From Oceanobacillus massiliensis str. N'diop (lineage in GTDB: Bacteria > Bacillota > Bacilli > Bacillales > Amphibacillaceae): DNA of 64,000 bases. Location: NCBI RefSeq assembly GCF_000285495.1, contig NZ_HE610980.1:29071-93070 (forward strand), in the 5' to 3' direction. Shown in pieces: positions 33,225-41,404 of the stretch. The notes beneath the pieces are model-generated. The model saw only the letters and a program-made list of their open reading frames with translations. It was not told the DNA's origin and made no database searches. Numbering within the stretch: position 1 is the first letter of the stretch; the number at the start of each line of letters is the position of its first letter. The position numbers were made by a program, and so were the translations under genes.

Positions 33225-34137
33225 TTAAACCCTCTATTATATTGACTAACTGCTGAGCCCTCTTTTTAAGAGAATGCTCTTGATGGATGAAATCATATCC
33301 CTGTTCAGCAATTAGTTGTCTTTCTGATTTATGTGTTAAATAATACTCTGCCTTCTCTTTAAAATTGCTTTCATCTATCGCTATAAAATGGTGCCCAGGT
33401 ATAAAGCCAAGGTCCTCCAGCTCTTTAAAGGACGGTGCGAGCAGAAGTGTTTTGCAGGCGAGGGCCTCATAATACTTAAGAACAGGATAATTCATTCTGG
33501 AAGGGCACGTAAAGAAGATCTTTGACCTGTTCAATTCCCTGGCATATTGAGTTCCTGCAATTAGTTTCTCTCCCTCTCTCTGTTTGGAATTACCATAGCC
33601 TGGATGTTTGTGATAGACGAACCTGTTGTCTTCGGAATAGGTCTTCAGGATTTTTTCTCTTAACGGGTAGGTCTTATTGACCGCCCCCATCATTAGGAAA
33701 TCGACTTCCTTGGTCAGTCCATAATCCTTGTATAACGCTGTATTGACAAAATGAGGCAGCCATATCATTTTATCTTTGAATCCCGGATATGTTTTCAAAA
33801 AGTGATCTCTAATGACCGTAAATAGATAAGGGATTTTATTCCTTTCAATAAAGCTTTTTCGCAGACTTCTAAAGCGATGAACATCATTCACAAAGAGTCC
33901 TGTTGGAATACCGGTATTTTCAAGACCTTTGATTGCAGGTGCCAGTTTCTGCTCCAGGTCATTCATCAGCAGGATAAAATCGGGCTGGACGGGCAGCCCC
34001 TTCAAGATGTAACGGATTGGACCAGGCTTTCTCCATATCATCAGATTTGTTCTGTCTGCCAGCTCCCGCTCCAGATAATAGAAGTTTTGATTCAATGAAA
34101 AGGATGAATCCTCTGCAATAAATAATAAATTCAGCAA
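33214..34137 (-). CDS. CgeB-like glycosyltransferase (spore-surface maturation type)
   Basis: This 307-residue GT-B-like protein resembles CgeB/DUF3880-type transferases: LFIAEDSSFSLN at the start, GLFVNDVHRF, WLPHFVNTALY, KHPGYG near residue 170, and CPSRMNYPVLKYYEALACKTLLLAPSF (about 215-240) as donor site. CgeB of B. subtilis works late in sporulation on spore-surface glycosylation. This is one of the links between the sugar cluster and the spore-coat genes. It is translationally coupled to the acyltransferase gene. Confidence 0.8.
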   Translation of the reverse strand: MLNLLFIAEDSSFSLNQNFYYLERELADRTNLMIWRKPGPIRYILKGLPVQPDFILLMNDLEQKLAPAIKGLENTGIPTGLFVNDVHRFRSLRKSFIERNKIPYLFTVIRDHFLKTYPGFKDKMIWLPHFVNTALYKDYGLTKEVDFLMMGAVNKTYPLREKILKTYSEDNRFVYHKHPGYGNSKQREGEKLIAGTQYARELNRSKIFFTCPSRMNYPVLKYYEALACKTLLLAPSFKELEDLGFIPGHHFIAIDESNFKEKAEYYLTHKSERQLIAEQGYDFIHQEHSLKKRAQQLVNIIEGLIDQ

Positions 34138-34269
34138 AATCCAGCCTCCTTGCAGTGTTGCTGTAGACGAATGCCAATTTTATGTTATTCGGTATGTTTG
34201 TCTATCTCCTTTAAAATCTGGCGCATAGAATACATTAGTAGTATTTGACAAAGAGTGAGGAGATTTTTT

Positions 34270-35229
34270 ATGAAAGTCGGTGTGATTGGAACAGGAAATA
34301 TGGGAGAAAACCATGTGCGAACTTATCTATCATTGCAGGACCAATGCCAGCTTGTTGGGATATATGACAATGATTCCAGCAAAGCAGAGAAAATTGCCGA
34401 AAAATATCAGGTAAAGCAATTTCCAGCAATTGACGATCTTCTTCAGTCGGTCGATGCCGTAAGTATTGCTGTACCGACGGCCTTTCATTATAAGATAGCC
34501 TTATCTTGTATCCGCCATAAAGTCCATATGCTGATTGAAAAACCGATTACGGAAACAATTGATCAGGCCATGCATTTGATTCAAAAAGCCAAAGAGGCAG
34601 AGATAAAGCTTCAGGTTGGGCATATTGAATTGTTTAATCCCTTAATAAAGTTTCTAGCAAAAGAATTGGAAAAAGAACAGCCTATTGGCATTTCCATCCA
34701 TCGAATGAGCCCCTACGATAACCGAATGAAGGAAATTGACGTCGTCAACGATTTAATGATTCATGATCTTTATATTTTAAAGGAAATCCTAAAGGAGAAT
34801 ATGGCAGAATTCTATGCACTTGGAGAACCAATCGATCAAACGACAAAACATGCTGCAGTAATAGCCAAATCATCAAACGGAGTGATTGCACAGCTGACAG
34901 CAAGTTTTAAATCCCCAAAAAAGGTACGTACGATTATGGTTTTAACGGAGGACCGTTTTATAGAAGCTGATATCCTCAAACAGGAAATTAAAATTACACG
35001 TTCTGCGCCGGAAGCTAAAAATTCAATTCCAGGTTCGGAAATGGAAACCATTCCATTCGATCATTCGGTACAGCCCTTGACGGTGCAGCTGCAGGACTTT
35101 ATCGACTGTATTAAACATGATACAGAACCAGCTGTTTCTGGTGAAGATGGAGTGGAAGCATTAAAGAGTACTATCGATATCCAGGAAGCTATTTATAATC
35201 CTCATAAAAATATATGTACGCTTCACTAA
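34270..35229 (+). CDS. Gfo/Idh/MocA family oxidoreductase (WbpB/GnnA-like UDP-sugar 3-dehydrogenase)
   Basis: This 319-residue NAD(P) enzyme has GVIGTGNMGENHV (about 4-16), IEKPITET (about 93, the EKP motif), GHIELFNP (about 119), and NDLMIHDLYIL (about 165, active-site His-Asp). It is the type that oxidises C3 of UDP-GlcNAc or UDP-GlcNAcA before transamination. The ATG at 34270 follows GTGAGGAG. A CATAGAATA element at about 34228 fits the SigK -10 consensus CATANNNTA, without a clear -35. It is closed by a terminator. Confidence 0.86.
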   Translation: MKVGVIGTGNMGENHVRTYLSLQDQCQLVGIYDNDSSKAEKIAEKYQVKQFPAIDDLLQSVDAVSIAVPTAFHYKIALSCIRHKVHMLIEKPITETIDQAMHLIQKAKEAEIKLQVGHIELFNPLIKFLAKELEKEQPIGISIHRMSPYDNRMKEIDVVNDLMIHDLYILKEILKENMAEFYALGEPIDQTTKHAAVIAKSSNGVIAQLTASFKSPKKVRTIMVLTEDRFIEADILKQEIKITRSAPEAKNSIPGSEMETIPFDHSVQPLTVQLQDFIDCIKHDTEPAVSGEDGVEALKSTIDIQEAIYNPHKNICTLH

Positions 35230-35325
35230 ACATCGTATGTGCATGAACCTGCGTTTATTCCAAGAACGTATTCCTCCAATCCTATTACCCGCTAAATGCC
35301 TTCATAATAAAATGATTATACAGCT

Positions 35326-35356
35326 CCTGCCCTATCCTCAGGCAGGATTTTTTCTT
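35326..35356 (+). terminator. Intrinsic terminator of the WbpB-like gene
   Basis: TCCTGCC pairs with GGCAGGA around an 8-base loop, followed by TTTTTTC. Confidence 0.8.
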
Positions 35357-35451
35357 TTGGATCGTTTTCTAAAAGATACTATATTGACTGTGTCACATCT
35401 CCCATTACTGTAATCTGTAACAATATCCTTTTTCCGAAAAAGCTAAATAAA

Positions 35452-35484
35452 AATACCCCGGCCATTATAACGAACCAGGGTATT
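35452..35484 (-). terminator. Intrinsic terminator of the small spore-surface genes
   Basis: AATACCCTGG on the minus strand pairs with CCGGGGTATT, followed by TTTATTTAGC. It lies 45 bases after the 71-residue gene. Confidence 0.75.
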
Positions 35485-35528
35485 AACCAAAACATTTCGT
35501 CGTGAACATTCCCTTAGACCATTGATTG

Positions 35529-35744
35529 TTATGCTGCAGTCAATAGGAAGCGAACATAGTTAATAGCATCCATTGAAACATATTGCTTTAGATTATCTCC
35601 ATAACCACTATTGACTTCAATAACTAAAACAAGATCTGTCGTAACGGTTGAAAGAATACCTTCAATCATATTATTGTCGGTTACAACTTCCACACTGGAA
35701 CCAATGCGGGTAGCCAATTCGGCAGCGAAAGTATTAGCGAACAT
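35529..35744 (-). CDS. Small Sm-like (DUF2642-like) protein, spore-coat linked
   Basis: This 71-residue protein is a single small beta-barrel-like domain: SSVEVVTDNNMIEGILSTV followed by LVLVIEV and YVSMDAINYVRF. That is the strand pattern of DUF2642/YuzF-type Sm-like domains. Start ATG at 35744 with AAAGGAGG. It follows the 123-residue gene by 13 bases, in one operon. Spore location is inferred from neighbours; the molecular role is unknown. Confidence 0.65.
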   Translation of the reverse strand: MFANTFAAELATRIGSSVEVVTDNNMIEGILSTVTTDLVLVIEVNSGYGDNLKQYVSMDAINYVRFLLTAA

Positions 35745-35757
35745 TTAAATTCCTCCT

Positions 35758-36129
35758 TTATAATTCATTTACTAATTCAATATTTTCTATTCGGACTAGT
35801 ACCTGTGCCCCTGTAGATTCCACCAGCACGATATAGTCGTCTCTTACAGCTAACATTGTTCCGCTTACAGGGCCAAAAGGAGTAGTAACTTCCACTTGTT
35901 CATTTACCAAACTTTGCAATACTTGACGGATTGTAGCAGGCCCGGCAGGAGTAGGTGTAGGTGTAATTGGATCTAGCGGATTTCCTCCAACACTTATACT
36001 TCCTAAGTCCACGCCTATTTCTGGAAATTGAATAGTTAGATTTGAATTTGTCGCAGCTTCTGTAGTGTTTTGGGACAGTTGATTAAACAAGTTTAATAAT
36101 CTTCTTTGGCGATCAGTTAATTCTGGCAA
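35758..36129 (-). CDS. DUF2642-like protein with N-terminal helix and proline linker
   Basis: In this 123-residue protein, residues 1-25 (LTDRQRRLLNLFNQLSQNT) are helical, 30-60 are low complexity with a DPITPTPTPAGPA linker, and 65-123 form the Sm-like module with NEQVEVTTPFGPVSGTML, YIVLVE and VLVRIENIELV. It starts at a TTG (36129) with GAAAGGA upstream. A CATAAAATA element at 36284-36292 (minus strand) fits a SigK -10. Probable spore outer-layer protein by position; not experimentally supported. Confidence 0.65.
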   Translation of the reverse strand: MPELTDRQRRLLNLFNQLSQNTTEAATNSNLTIQFPEIGVDLGSISVGGNPLDPITPTPTPAGPATIRQVLQSLVNEQVEVTTPFGPVSGTMLAVRDDYIVLVESTGAQVLVRIENIELVNEL

Positions 36130-36168
36130 CAGCCTTCATTCCTTTCATTTTTGATAGTTACTCCTAGA

Positions 36169-36256
36169 TTAAAAAAGAATATCCCCATAATTAATACGAT
36201 CCCAAAGAAAACCCCATACGTTTTGGAGGAGAAGAATTAACTGCTTTTTTCCGCAA
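36169..36256 (-). pseudogene. Possible frameshifted 28-codon microprotein gene
   Basis: A TTG at 36256 stands 6 bases after GGGGGGAG, an excellent ribosome binding site, and opens a frame that runs through an A6 tract (36245-36250) into unrelated codons and stops after 21. Removing one A joins it to an open frame reading QLILLLQNVWGFLWDRINYG, rich in W, L and N, that ends at 36169. This looks like a small hydrophobic protein broken, or read by slippage, at the homopolymer. Low certainty. Confidence 0.35.
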
Positions 36257-36309
36257 GTAAATCTCCCCCCTATCTCTTTAGTTTATTTTATGCCAAAAGC
36301 TTCTTACCT

Positions 36310-36744
36310 CTAAAGGATATCCAGGTTGATTACGATTGCAACCAGGATCTGAATGAGAAGCTGAATATTAATTGCGATATCTGTATCTTCTGTTGTCACT
36401 TCAACGTTTTTCGATTTTTCTATGATTGTTTTTTGACGATTGCTTTGTCTTGTGCCCATTACTTGTTTGAAGTCTTGGAATACATCATCTGATCGATCTG
36501 AATCTCCGATGGTGATGCTTAAAACAATTGCGATTGCGATCTGGATACCAATCTGTAAAGAAATTGCTGCCTGTGTGTCTGTCGTTGTGACATTTACACC
36601 TTCCGAATCCTTGATGATAATCCATTCATCTGAAAACTGCGTGTTGTCTACTACCTGATCAGCTTCCTGCTGTACATCTGCATTGTTTCCATCATTATTA
36701 TCGTCACAATGATCCAAAGCTCGCCATTCTTTAGCATAAGTCAT
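36310..36744 (-). CDS. Spore coat protein with CotX/CotV domain
   Basis: This 144-residue protein has a short acidic N-terminal region (Asp/Asn-rich, DDNNDGNNAD), then the CotX/V domain, which contains two related halves: NVTTTDTQAAISLQIGIQIA with ITIGDSDRSDD, and VEVTTEDTDIAINIQLLIQI. Such proteins build the insoluble crust of Bacillus spores. It starts at ATG 36744 with AGAGGTG and follows its larger paralogue by 26 bases. It lacks Cys and His metal motifs, unlike the paralogue. Confidence 0.85.
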   Translation of the reverse strand: MTYAKEWRALDHCDDNNDGNNADVQQEADQVVDNTQFSDEWIIIKDSEGVNVTTTDTQAAISLQIGIQIAIAIVLSITIGDSDRSDDVFQDFKQVMGTRQSNRQKTIIEKSKNVEVTTEDTDIAINIQLLIQILVAIVINLDIL

Positions 36745-36770
36745 CTTTTTACACCTCTTTTCAATCGGTT

Positions 36771-37379
36771 TTATAGAATATCAATCATAATAATGATCGC
36801 AACAAGGATCTGAAGCAGAATTTGGATATTGATAGCTAAATCGGTATCTGTTGTTGTAACGGTAGCATCTTTAGTGTTGCAGATATATATTTTCTGTCTG
36901 TTTGTTTGATCCAGGTTGAAATGCTGTACAAGTTCTTGTGAAACTTCTTCACCACGATCTGAATCGCCAATTGTTATGCGTATTACTAAGGCAATTGCTA
37001 ATTGCAGAGCGGCTTGCAAAGAAATTCCTACTTGTGTGTCTGTTGTATTGACACGGATATTACAAGACTCTTTGACCCAAATCATTTCAGCGGATTCTTG
37101 TTCCATAAATGAGTATTGGTCTGCATCCTGTACAACTGTCGCATTGCTTGGGTCGTCATTATGATCGTAGTTTGCTTCCTGACTGTGATTGTGGCTGTGG
37201 CTGTGGCTGTGGCTGTGGCTGTGATGACAATCACAGCTGCATTCATCTGCACATTCATTGCCGCAGCTGCATCGTTTCATTCCCTTATCTACAGGCTCCA
37301 GACAATCCTGTTCATTATCATAGTAGAAGTACTTGTTTCTTTGAGAATTTCCAGATTTGGAACTTCTATAAACTGACAT
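36771..37379 (-). CDS. Cys/His-rich spore coat protein with CotX/CotV domain
   Basis: This 202-residue protein has Tyr-rich N terminus (KYFYYD), a Cys cluster RCSCGNECADECSCDC (about 37-52), a (His-Ser)n run coded by five perfect GGCTGT hexamers (37193-37222), then a CotX/V domain with the same two half-repeats (VNTTDTQVGISLQ ... ITIGDSDRGEE; VTTTDTDLAINIQ). Cysteines suit crosslinking in the crust, and the His run suits metal binding. The ATG at 37379 has AAAGGAG upstream. A CATAAATTA element (about 37410 on the minus strand) fits a SigK -10; a -35 is not clear. Confidence 0.85.
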   Translation of the reverse strand: MSVYRSSKSGNSQRNKYFYYDNEQDCLEPVDKGMKRCSCGNECADECSCDCHHSHSHSHSHSHNHSQEANYDHNDDPSNATVVQDADQYSFMEQESAEMIWVKESCNIRVNTTDTQVGISLQAALQLAIALVIRITIGDSDRGEEVSQELVQHFNLDQTNRQKIYICNTKDATVTTTDTDLAINIQILLQILVAIIIMIDIL

Positions 37380-37469
37380 GCTAACACTCCTTTCTAGTGG
37401 TTATAAAATAATTTATGGATTTTTCAACTAGAAGATTGTACAATTTCACTAGTATTATAAAAAATAAAG

Positions 37470-37493
37470 AAAACACCTATTAATAGGTGTTTT
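37470..37493 (-). terminator. Intrinsic terminator of the cotW-like gene
   Basis: AAAACACCTA pairs with TAGGTGTTTT around a 4-base centre; the minus-strand tail is CTTTATTTTTTATA. Confidence 0.8.
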
Positions 37494-37501
37494 AATCAAA
37501 A

Positions 37502-37702
37502 TTAACCCTCTTCTTCTGTTTTTTTATTGTTAAATTGATCGACCTGCTTTTTCAGATCCTCGACCATTTCTTTCAGCATTTGTTTCTGTTCCTCGGATAA
37601 GTTCTTTTTTAATTCTTCTTTTTTGATTCCATTCTTTCTAAATATACTATCGACCATAACTTCAACTACCTTACCGGGCAATTGATTAGATGAATCGCTC
37701 AT
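37502..37702 (-). CDS. cotW: CotW-like small spore coat protein
   Basis: This 66-residue charged helical protein has VDSIFRKNGIKKEELKKNLS followed by EEQKQMLKEMVEDLKKQV. This lines up with the core of B. subtilis CotW as I remember it (the IFxKxGxxKxxxKK, SxExKxML and VxDL pattern). It is shorter than B. subtilis CotW (about 105), lacking the basic C-terminal tail. CotW partners CotX/CotV in the spore crust, and two CotX/V genes are adjacent. Start ATG at 37702 after GAGAGG. Confidence 0.75.
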   Translation of the reverse strand: MSDSSNQLPGKVVEVMVDSIFRKNGIKKEELKKNLSEEQKQMLKEMVEDLKKQVDQFNNKKTEEEG

Positions 37703-37811
37703 TATCCTCTCACCCTCTTCCTTTAAATATAATTTATACTATGGTTTGACATCATGGATTGACTATGCGGCTGTCTATAATTCTGAGCATTTATCACATC
37801 TTAACAGGATA

Positions 37812-37897
37812 TTGAAATAAATTTCATGGCATGATAGAATTATTTCTTGCAAGATAAAAAATAAGAATAACGACTACCAACCATTTATATCTTGCAA
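37812..37897 (+). promoter_or_regulatory. trhO promoter with TCTTGCAA repeats
   Basis: The promoter is TTGAAA (37812-37817), 17-bp spacer, TAGAAT (37835-37840). The palindrome TCTTGCAAGA (37845-37854) lies at the expected transcription start, and TCTTGCAA recurs at 37890-37897. These may be an operator pair; no known regulator is assigned. Confidence 0.55.
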
Positions 37898-37922
37898 ATA
37901 TGAATGAACAGGTGGTATTAAC

Positions 37923-38894
37923 ATGGAAAGCAAGCAAAATTATCAGGTTTTACTGTATTACAATTATGTGCATATCGAGGATCCGGAGAGCTTTGCAATG
38001 GAGCATCTCCAATTTTGTAAAGATCTTGAGTTAAAGGGTCGGATTTTAGTAGCACATGAGGGAATCAATGGAACTGTTTCTGGAACGATTGAACAAACGA
38101 ATAAATATATGGAAGCAATGCATGAAGATCCACTATTTGCGGACATGGTATTTAAGGTAGACGCTCATGATGGCCACGCATTCAAGAAAATGCACGTGCG
38201 TCCCCGCAATGAATTGGTAACACTTCGCCTGGAAGATGATATTAATCCGCATGAAACAACAGGAAAATATTTGGAACCAGAAGACTTTTATAAAGCAATG
38301 CAGGATGAGAACACGATTGTATTGGATGCCCGTAATGATTATGAATATGATCTGGGACATTTCCGAGGCGCTGTTCGCCCTGATGTTAAGACATTCCGCG
38401 ATCTGCCTGAATGGGTCCGTGAAAATAAAGATATCCTCGAAGGCAAAAAGGTATTGACCTATTGTACTGGCGGCATTCGCTGTGAGAAATTTTCGGGATG
38501 GCTGTTAAAAGAGGGATTTGAAGATGTGGGGCAATTACATGGCGGAATTGTAACCTACGGAAAAGATCCACAGGTCCAAGGTGATTTATGGGATGGTCAA
38601 TTATATGTATTTGACGAGCGCATCGCTGTGCCGGTCAATCAAAAAGAACACGTTGTAGTCGGCGTTGACTATTTTGATGGACAGCCTTGTGAACGATATG
38701 TAAATTGCGCAAACCCAGAATGCAATAAACAAATTCTCTGTTCTGAAGAAAATGAGCATAAATATATGCGCGGATGTACACATAAATGCCGTGTCAGCCC
38801 ACGTAATCTGTATGTAAAAGAGCATAATCTAACCACTGAAGAAGTTGAAGCAAGATTGCAAGTGCTTGGAGAAAGCGCGAAGCAGGAAGCATAA
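37923..38894 (+). CDS. trhO: tRNA uridine hydroxylase TrhO (rhodanese family)
   Basis: This 323-residue protein has an N-terminal ferredoxin-like region ([35 protein letters not shown]), a central rhodanese domain (about 122-220) with catalytic Cys in [17 protein letters not shown], and a C-terminal Cys-rich part ([21 protein letters not shown]). TrhO (YbfQ/YceA) hydroxylates U34 of tRNA to ho5U with oxygen. It has its own promoter and terminator and is not related to the spore genes on the other strand. Confidence 0.93.
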   Translation: MESKQNYQVLLYYNYVHIEDPESFAMEHLQFCKDLELKGRILVAHEGINGTVSGTIEQTNKYMEAMHEDPLFADMVFKVDAHDGHAFKKMHVRPRNELVTLRLEDDINPHETTGKYLEPEDFYKAMQDENTIVLDARNDYEYDLGHFRGAVRPDVKTFRDLPEWVRENKDILEGKKVLTYCTGGIRCEKFSGWLLKEGFEDVGQLHGGIVTYGKDPQVQGDLWDGQLYVFDERIAVPVNQKEHVVVGVDYFDGQPCERYVNCANPECNKQILCSEENEHKYMRGCTHKCRVSPRNLYVKEHNLTTEEVEARLQVLGESAKQEA

Positions 38895-38950
38895 AGACAG
38901 GCATACGGCAAGGCATTAGGCCGATTCCTAGGCGAAATGCATAATAGATG

Positions 38951-38980
38951 AAAAGCCCTAATCATTTAGGGCTTTTTTTT
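38951..38980 (+). terminator. Intrinsic terminator of trhO
   Basis: AAAAGCCCTAA pairs with TTAGGGCTTTT, followed by further T residues. Confidence 0.88.
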
Positions 38981-39124
38981 ATGGAGAAATTTCCCCTTCT
39001 GTAAGAGAAAAATTAATTTTGCACGTACAGAAGGCGGGATATTTAGAAAATAATGGTTGATTACTGATATATCCTTAAATTTCCTGATATATTTTTTGCA
39101 GTTTATATAAACAACAGCTTTCAT

Positions 39125-39847
39125 CTATAATACTTTATTCAAGAAATCCTTTGCCCTTTCCGTCTTCGGTTCTGTGAAGAATTCCTTAGGATTGCCTTCC
39201 TCCAGCAAAACACCATCATCTAAGAATAGCACCTTATCGGCAACCTCTTTGGCAAAGTTCATTTCATGCGTAACAATGATCATTGTCATTCCGGTATCGA
39301 CCAGGTCCTTCATCACATCCAGTACTTCTTTTACCATCTCAGGATCCAGGGCCGATGTAGGCTCATCAAAGAGCATGATATCCGGTTCCATTGCAAGCGC
39401 TCTGGCGATGGCAACTCGCTGCTTTTGGCCACCGGACAACCGATTTGGATAAGCATTTTCCTTATCAGTCAATCCAACCTTAGCAAGGAGCCGCTTGCCA
39501 TTTTCCACTGCTGTCTCTTTTGCTTCCTTTTTTACTTTTTGGGGAGCATATATAACATTTTCCAATACAGTCATATGGGGAAAAAGGTGGAAATGCTGAA
39601 AAACCATCCCAATATTCTTCCTGATTTCCAATTTATTCACTTTGCCGTCCGTAATTTTCACATCTTCTATATAGATATCTCCTGTGGTTGGCTGCTCCAG
39701 AAGATTCAAGCAGCGCAGGAAAGTGGATTTCCCGGACCCGGATGGCCCAATCACGGTTACAACCTCTCCCTTATTGATGGTTGTGGAGATATTTTTAAGA
39801 ACCTCATTCTTTCCAAACACCTTGGTTATATTCGATGCCTTAATCAC
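39125..39847 (-). CDS. Polar amino acid ABC transporter, ATP-binding protein
   Basis: This 240-residue ATPase of the GlnQ/ArtM class has Walker [11 protein letters not shown] (about 34-43), Q-loop, signature [15 protein letters not shown] (about 137-151), Walker [14 protein letters not shown] (about 158-170) and H-loop VTHEM (about 197). It energises the permease encoded upstream, whose gene it overlaps by 8 bases. The substrate is a polar amino acid or derivative; see the linked M20 amidohydrolase. Confidence 0.93.
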   Translation of the reverse strand: MIKASNITKVFGKNEVLKNISTTINKGEVVTVIGPSGSGKSTFLRCLNLLEQPTTGDIYIEDVKITDGKVNKLEIRKNIGMVFQHFHLFPHMTVLENVIYAPQKVKKEAKETAVENGKRLLAKVGLTDKENAYPNRLSGGQKQRVAIARALAMEPDIMLFDEPTSALDPEMVKEVLDVMKDLVDTGMTMIIVTHEMNFAKEVADKVLFLDDGVLLEEGNPKEFFTEPKTERAKDFLNKVL

Positions 39848-40499
39848 TCTGTCTCATCCTCCTTTCGACAAGTGCACCAATTTTAGTGAGTATGAACACC
39901 ATCACCCAATAAATCAGTGCTGCAAATAGGAGTGGTTCGAAATTGCTGTATAAATTAGCGCCCGTAATCTGCGCACGGCGCATCAGATCCAGATAACCGA
40001 TTGTCGATACGATTGCCGATTCCTTTGTCAATGTTATAAACTCATTCATCAATGCAGGAAGTATGTTTTTAAATGCCTGCGGAAGGATGATATTCAGCAT
40101 CATGGAACGATATGGAACTCCCAGCGCTTCTGCAGCTTCCGTTTGCCCACTGTCCACCGCCATAATACCCGCACGGATAATTTCAGACACATAGGCAGCA
40201 GAATTTAATCCAAATGCCAGCACAGCAGACAGGAATGGCGATATATCATATCCAGTCAGCTGTGGTACCGCAAAATAAATGATCATTAATTGCAGGATTA
40301 GCGGTGTACCTCTGAAAATCGATGTATATGCGTCGGCTAGCCACTTCAATAGTGGCGCCTTGGTAATTTTGCACAATGCCAATAATGTCCCTAGAATGAA
40401 ACCTATCACAATCGATACAATTACAAATTTTAATGTTGACCCTATTCCTTCCAATATAAAAGGAATATAAGGCACGATTTGGCTAAAATCCAAATTCAT
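39840..40499 (-). CDS. Polar amino acid ABC transporter, permease
   Basis: This 219-residue permease of the HisM/GlnP type has about five membrane segments and the EAA loop [27 protein letters not shown] (about 133-160, written here only by its start and end in the sequence). It forms a homodimer or pairs with itself, since only one permease gene is present. It lies 34 bases after the binding-protein gene and overlaps the ATPase gene. Confidence 0.92.
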   Translation of the reverse strand: MNLDFSQIVPYIPFILEGIGSTLKFVIVSIVIGFILGTLLALCKITKAPLLKWLADAYTSIFRGTPLILQLMIIYFAVPQLTGYDISPFLSAVLAFGLNSAAYVSEIIRAGIMAVDSGQTEAAEALGVPYRSMMLNIILPQAFKNILPALMNEFITLTKESAIVSTIGYLDLMRRAQITGANLYSNFEPLLFAALIYWVMVFILTKIGALVERRMRQSD

Positions 40500-40533
40500 G
40501 CCCTTTCACCCCGTTTCTCCTGATGCAATTTTT

Positions 40534-41316
40534 TTATTCTGACTCGGTTAACCATTTTTCTTTCAGTTCGTCTAATTTACCGTTTGATTCAAGCTCCTCA
40601 AGCGCCGCATTCACATCTTCCACCATTTCGCTTCCCTTAGGAAATGCAGCAGCCATTCCCGGCGATACAGTTGTCGGATCATCAAACCCTACAAAACCTT
40701 GGGATTCTATATATCCAGCGGCCACTTCTTTATCCATATACATGACATCGATACGGTTGGATTTCATTTCCTGTACCAATATTCCTGCATCATCCACTTT
40801 CTTCACTTCGAAACCATATTCTTCACTTAAGGTATCTGCCCCTTCTTCCTGGATTGTTCCAAGCTGGACACCTACAATCTTTCCTTCAAGATCTTCAAGT
40901 GCTTCAATCGGTTCTTCTGCCCTTGTTACAAACATTTCTCCCGAGCGATTATATTCTGTGGAGAAATCGACGTTTTTCTTGCGGTCTTCCGTAGCACTCA
41001 TCCCGGACATTACCATATCAACACGCTCAGCCTGCAGCGCTGCAATCAGCCCATCAAAACTCATATCTTCAATTTGCAGTTCATAACCCAATTCATCAGC
41101 AATCAGTTGAGCGAGTTCAATGTCAAACCCTTCAAAATTACCTTCCGTATCACGTGATTCAAACGGTGGAAAATCTGCTGATGTTCCCATAGTTAATACT
41201 TCTTTTTCTCCTGATCCTTCTGAATTCGTGTCTGTTTCTGTTCCGCTTTCCCCGCATGCCACCAAAAAAGTGATCAGTAATATTCCTACTGCTAGCTTAC
41301 CAAATAAATTTTTCAT
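40534..41316 (-). CDS. Polar amino acid ABC transporter, substrate-binding lipoprotein
   Basis: This 260-residue protein has lipoprotein signal LLITFLVAC (Cys about 21), then a type II periplasmic binding fold: MGTSADFPPFESRD, FEGFDIELAQLIADEL, MSGMSATEDRKKNVDFS, GKIVGVQLGT, MYMDKEVAAGYI. It captures an amino acid outside the cell. The ATG at 41316 follows AGGGGAGA by 5 bases, in preference to codons further upstream. It is first of a three-gene importer unit on the minus strand. Confidence 0.92.
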   Translation of the reverse strand: MKNLFGKLAVGILLITFLVACGESGTETDTNSEGSGEKEVLTMGTSADFPPFESRDTEGNFEGFDIELAQLIADELGYELQIEDMSFDGLIAALQAERVDMVMSGMSATEDRKKNVDFSTEYNRSGEMFVTRAEEPIEALEDLEGKIVGVQLGTIQEEGADTLSEEYGFEVKKVDDAGILVQEMKSNRIDVMYMDKEVAAGYIESQGFVGFDDPTTVSPGMAAAFPKGSEMVEDVNAALEELESNGKLDELKEKWLTESE

Positions 41317-41404
41317 CTTTCTCTCCCCTTTTGTCATTAATCAGAATATTTGTTTTAATTATGGTTTATTTTATCATTATTTGACGGTTTAATATATAAT
41401 TTTT

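Noticed and set aside
37109-37384. Plus-strand open frames with (CG)n-like peptides opposite the CotX gene
   Set aside because: They are products of the hexanucleotide repeat read antisense; no start signals.
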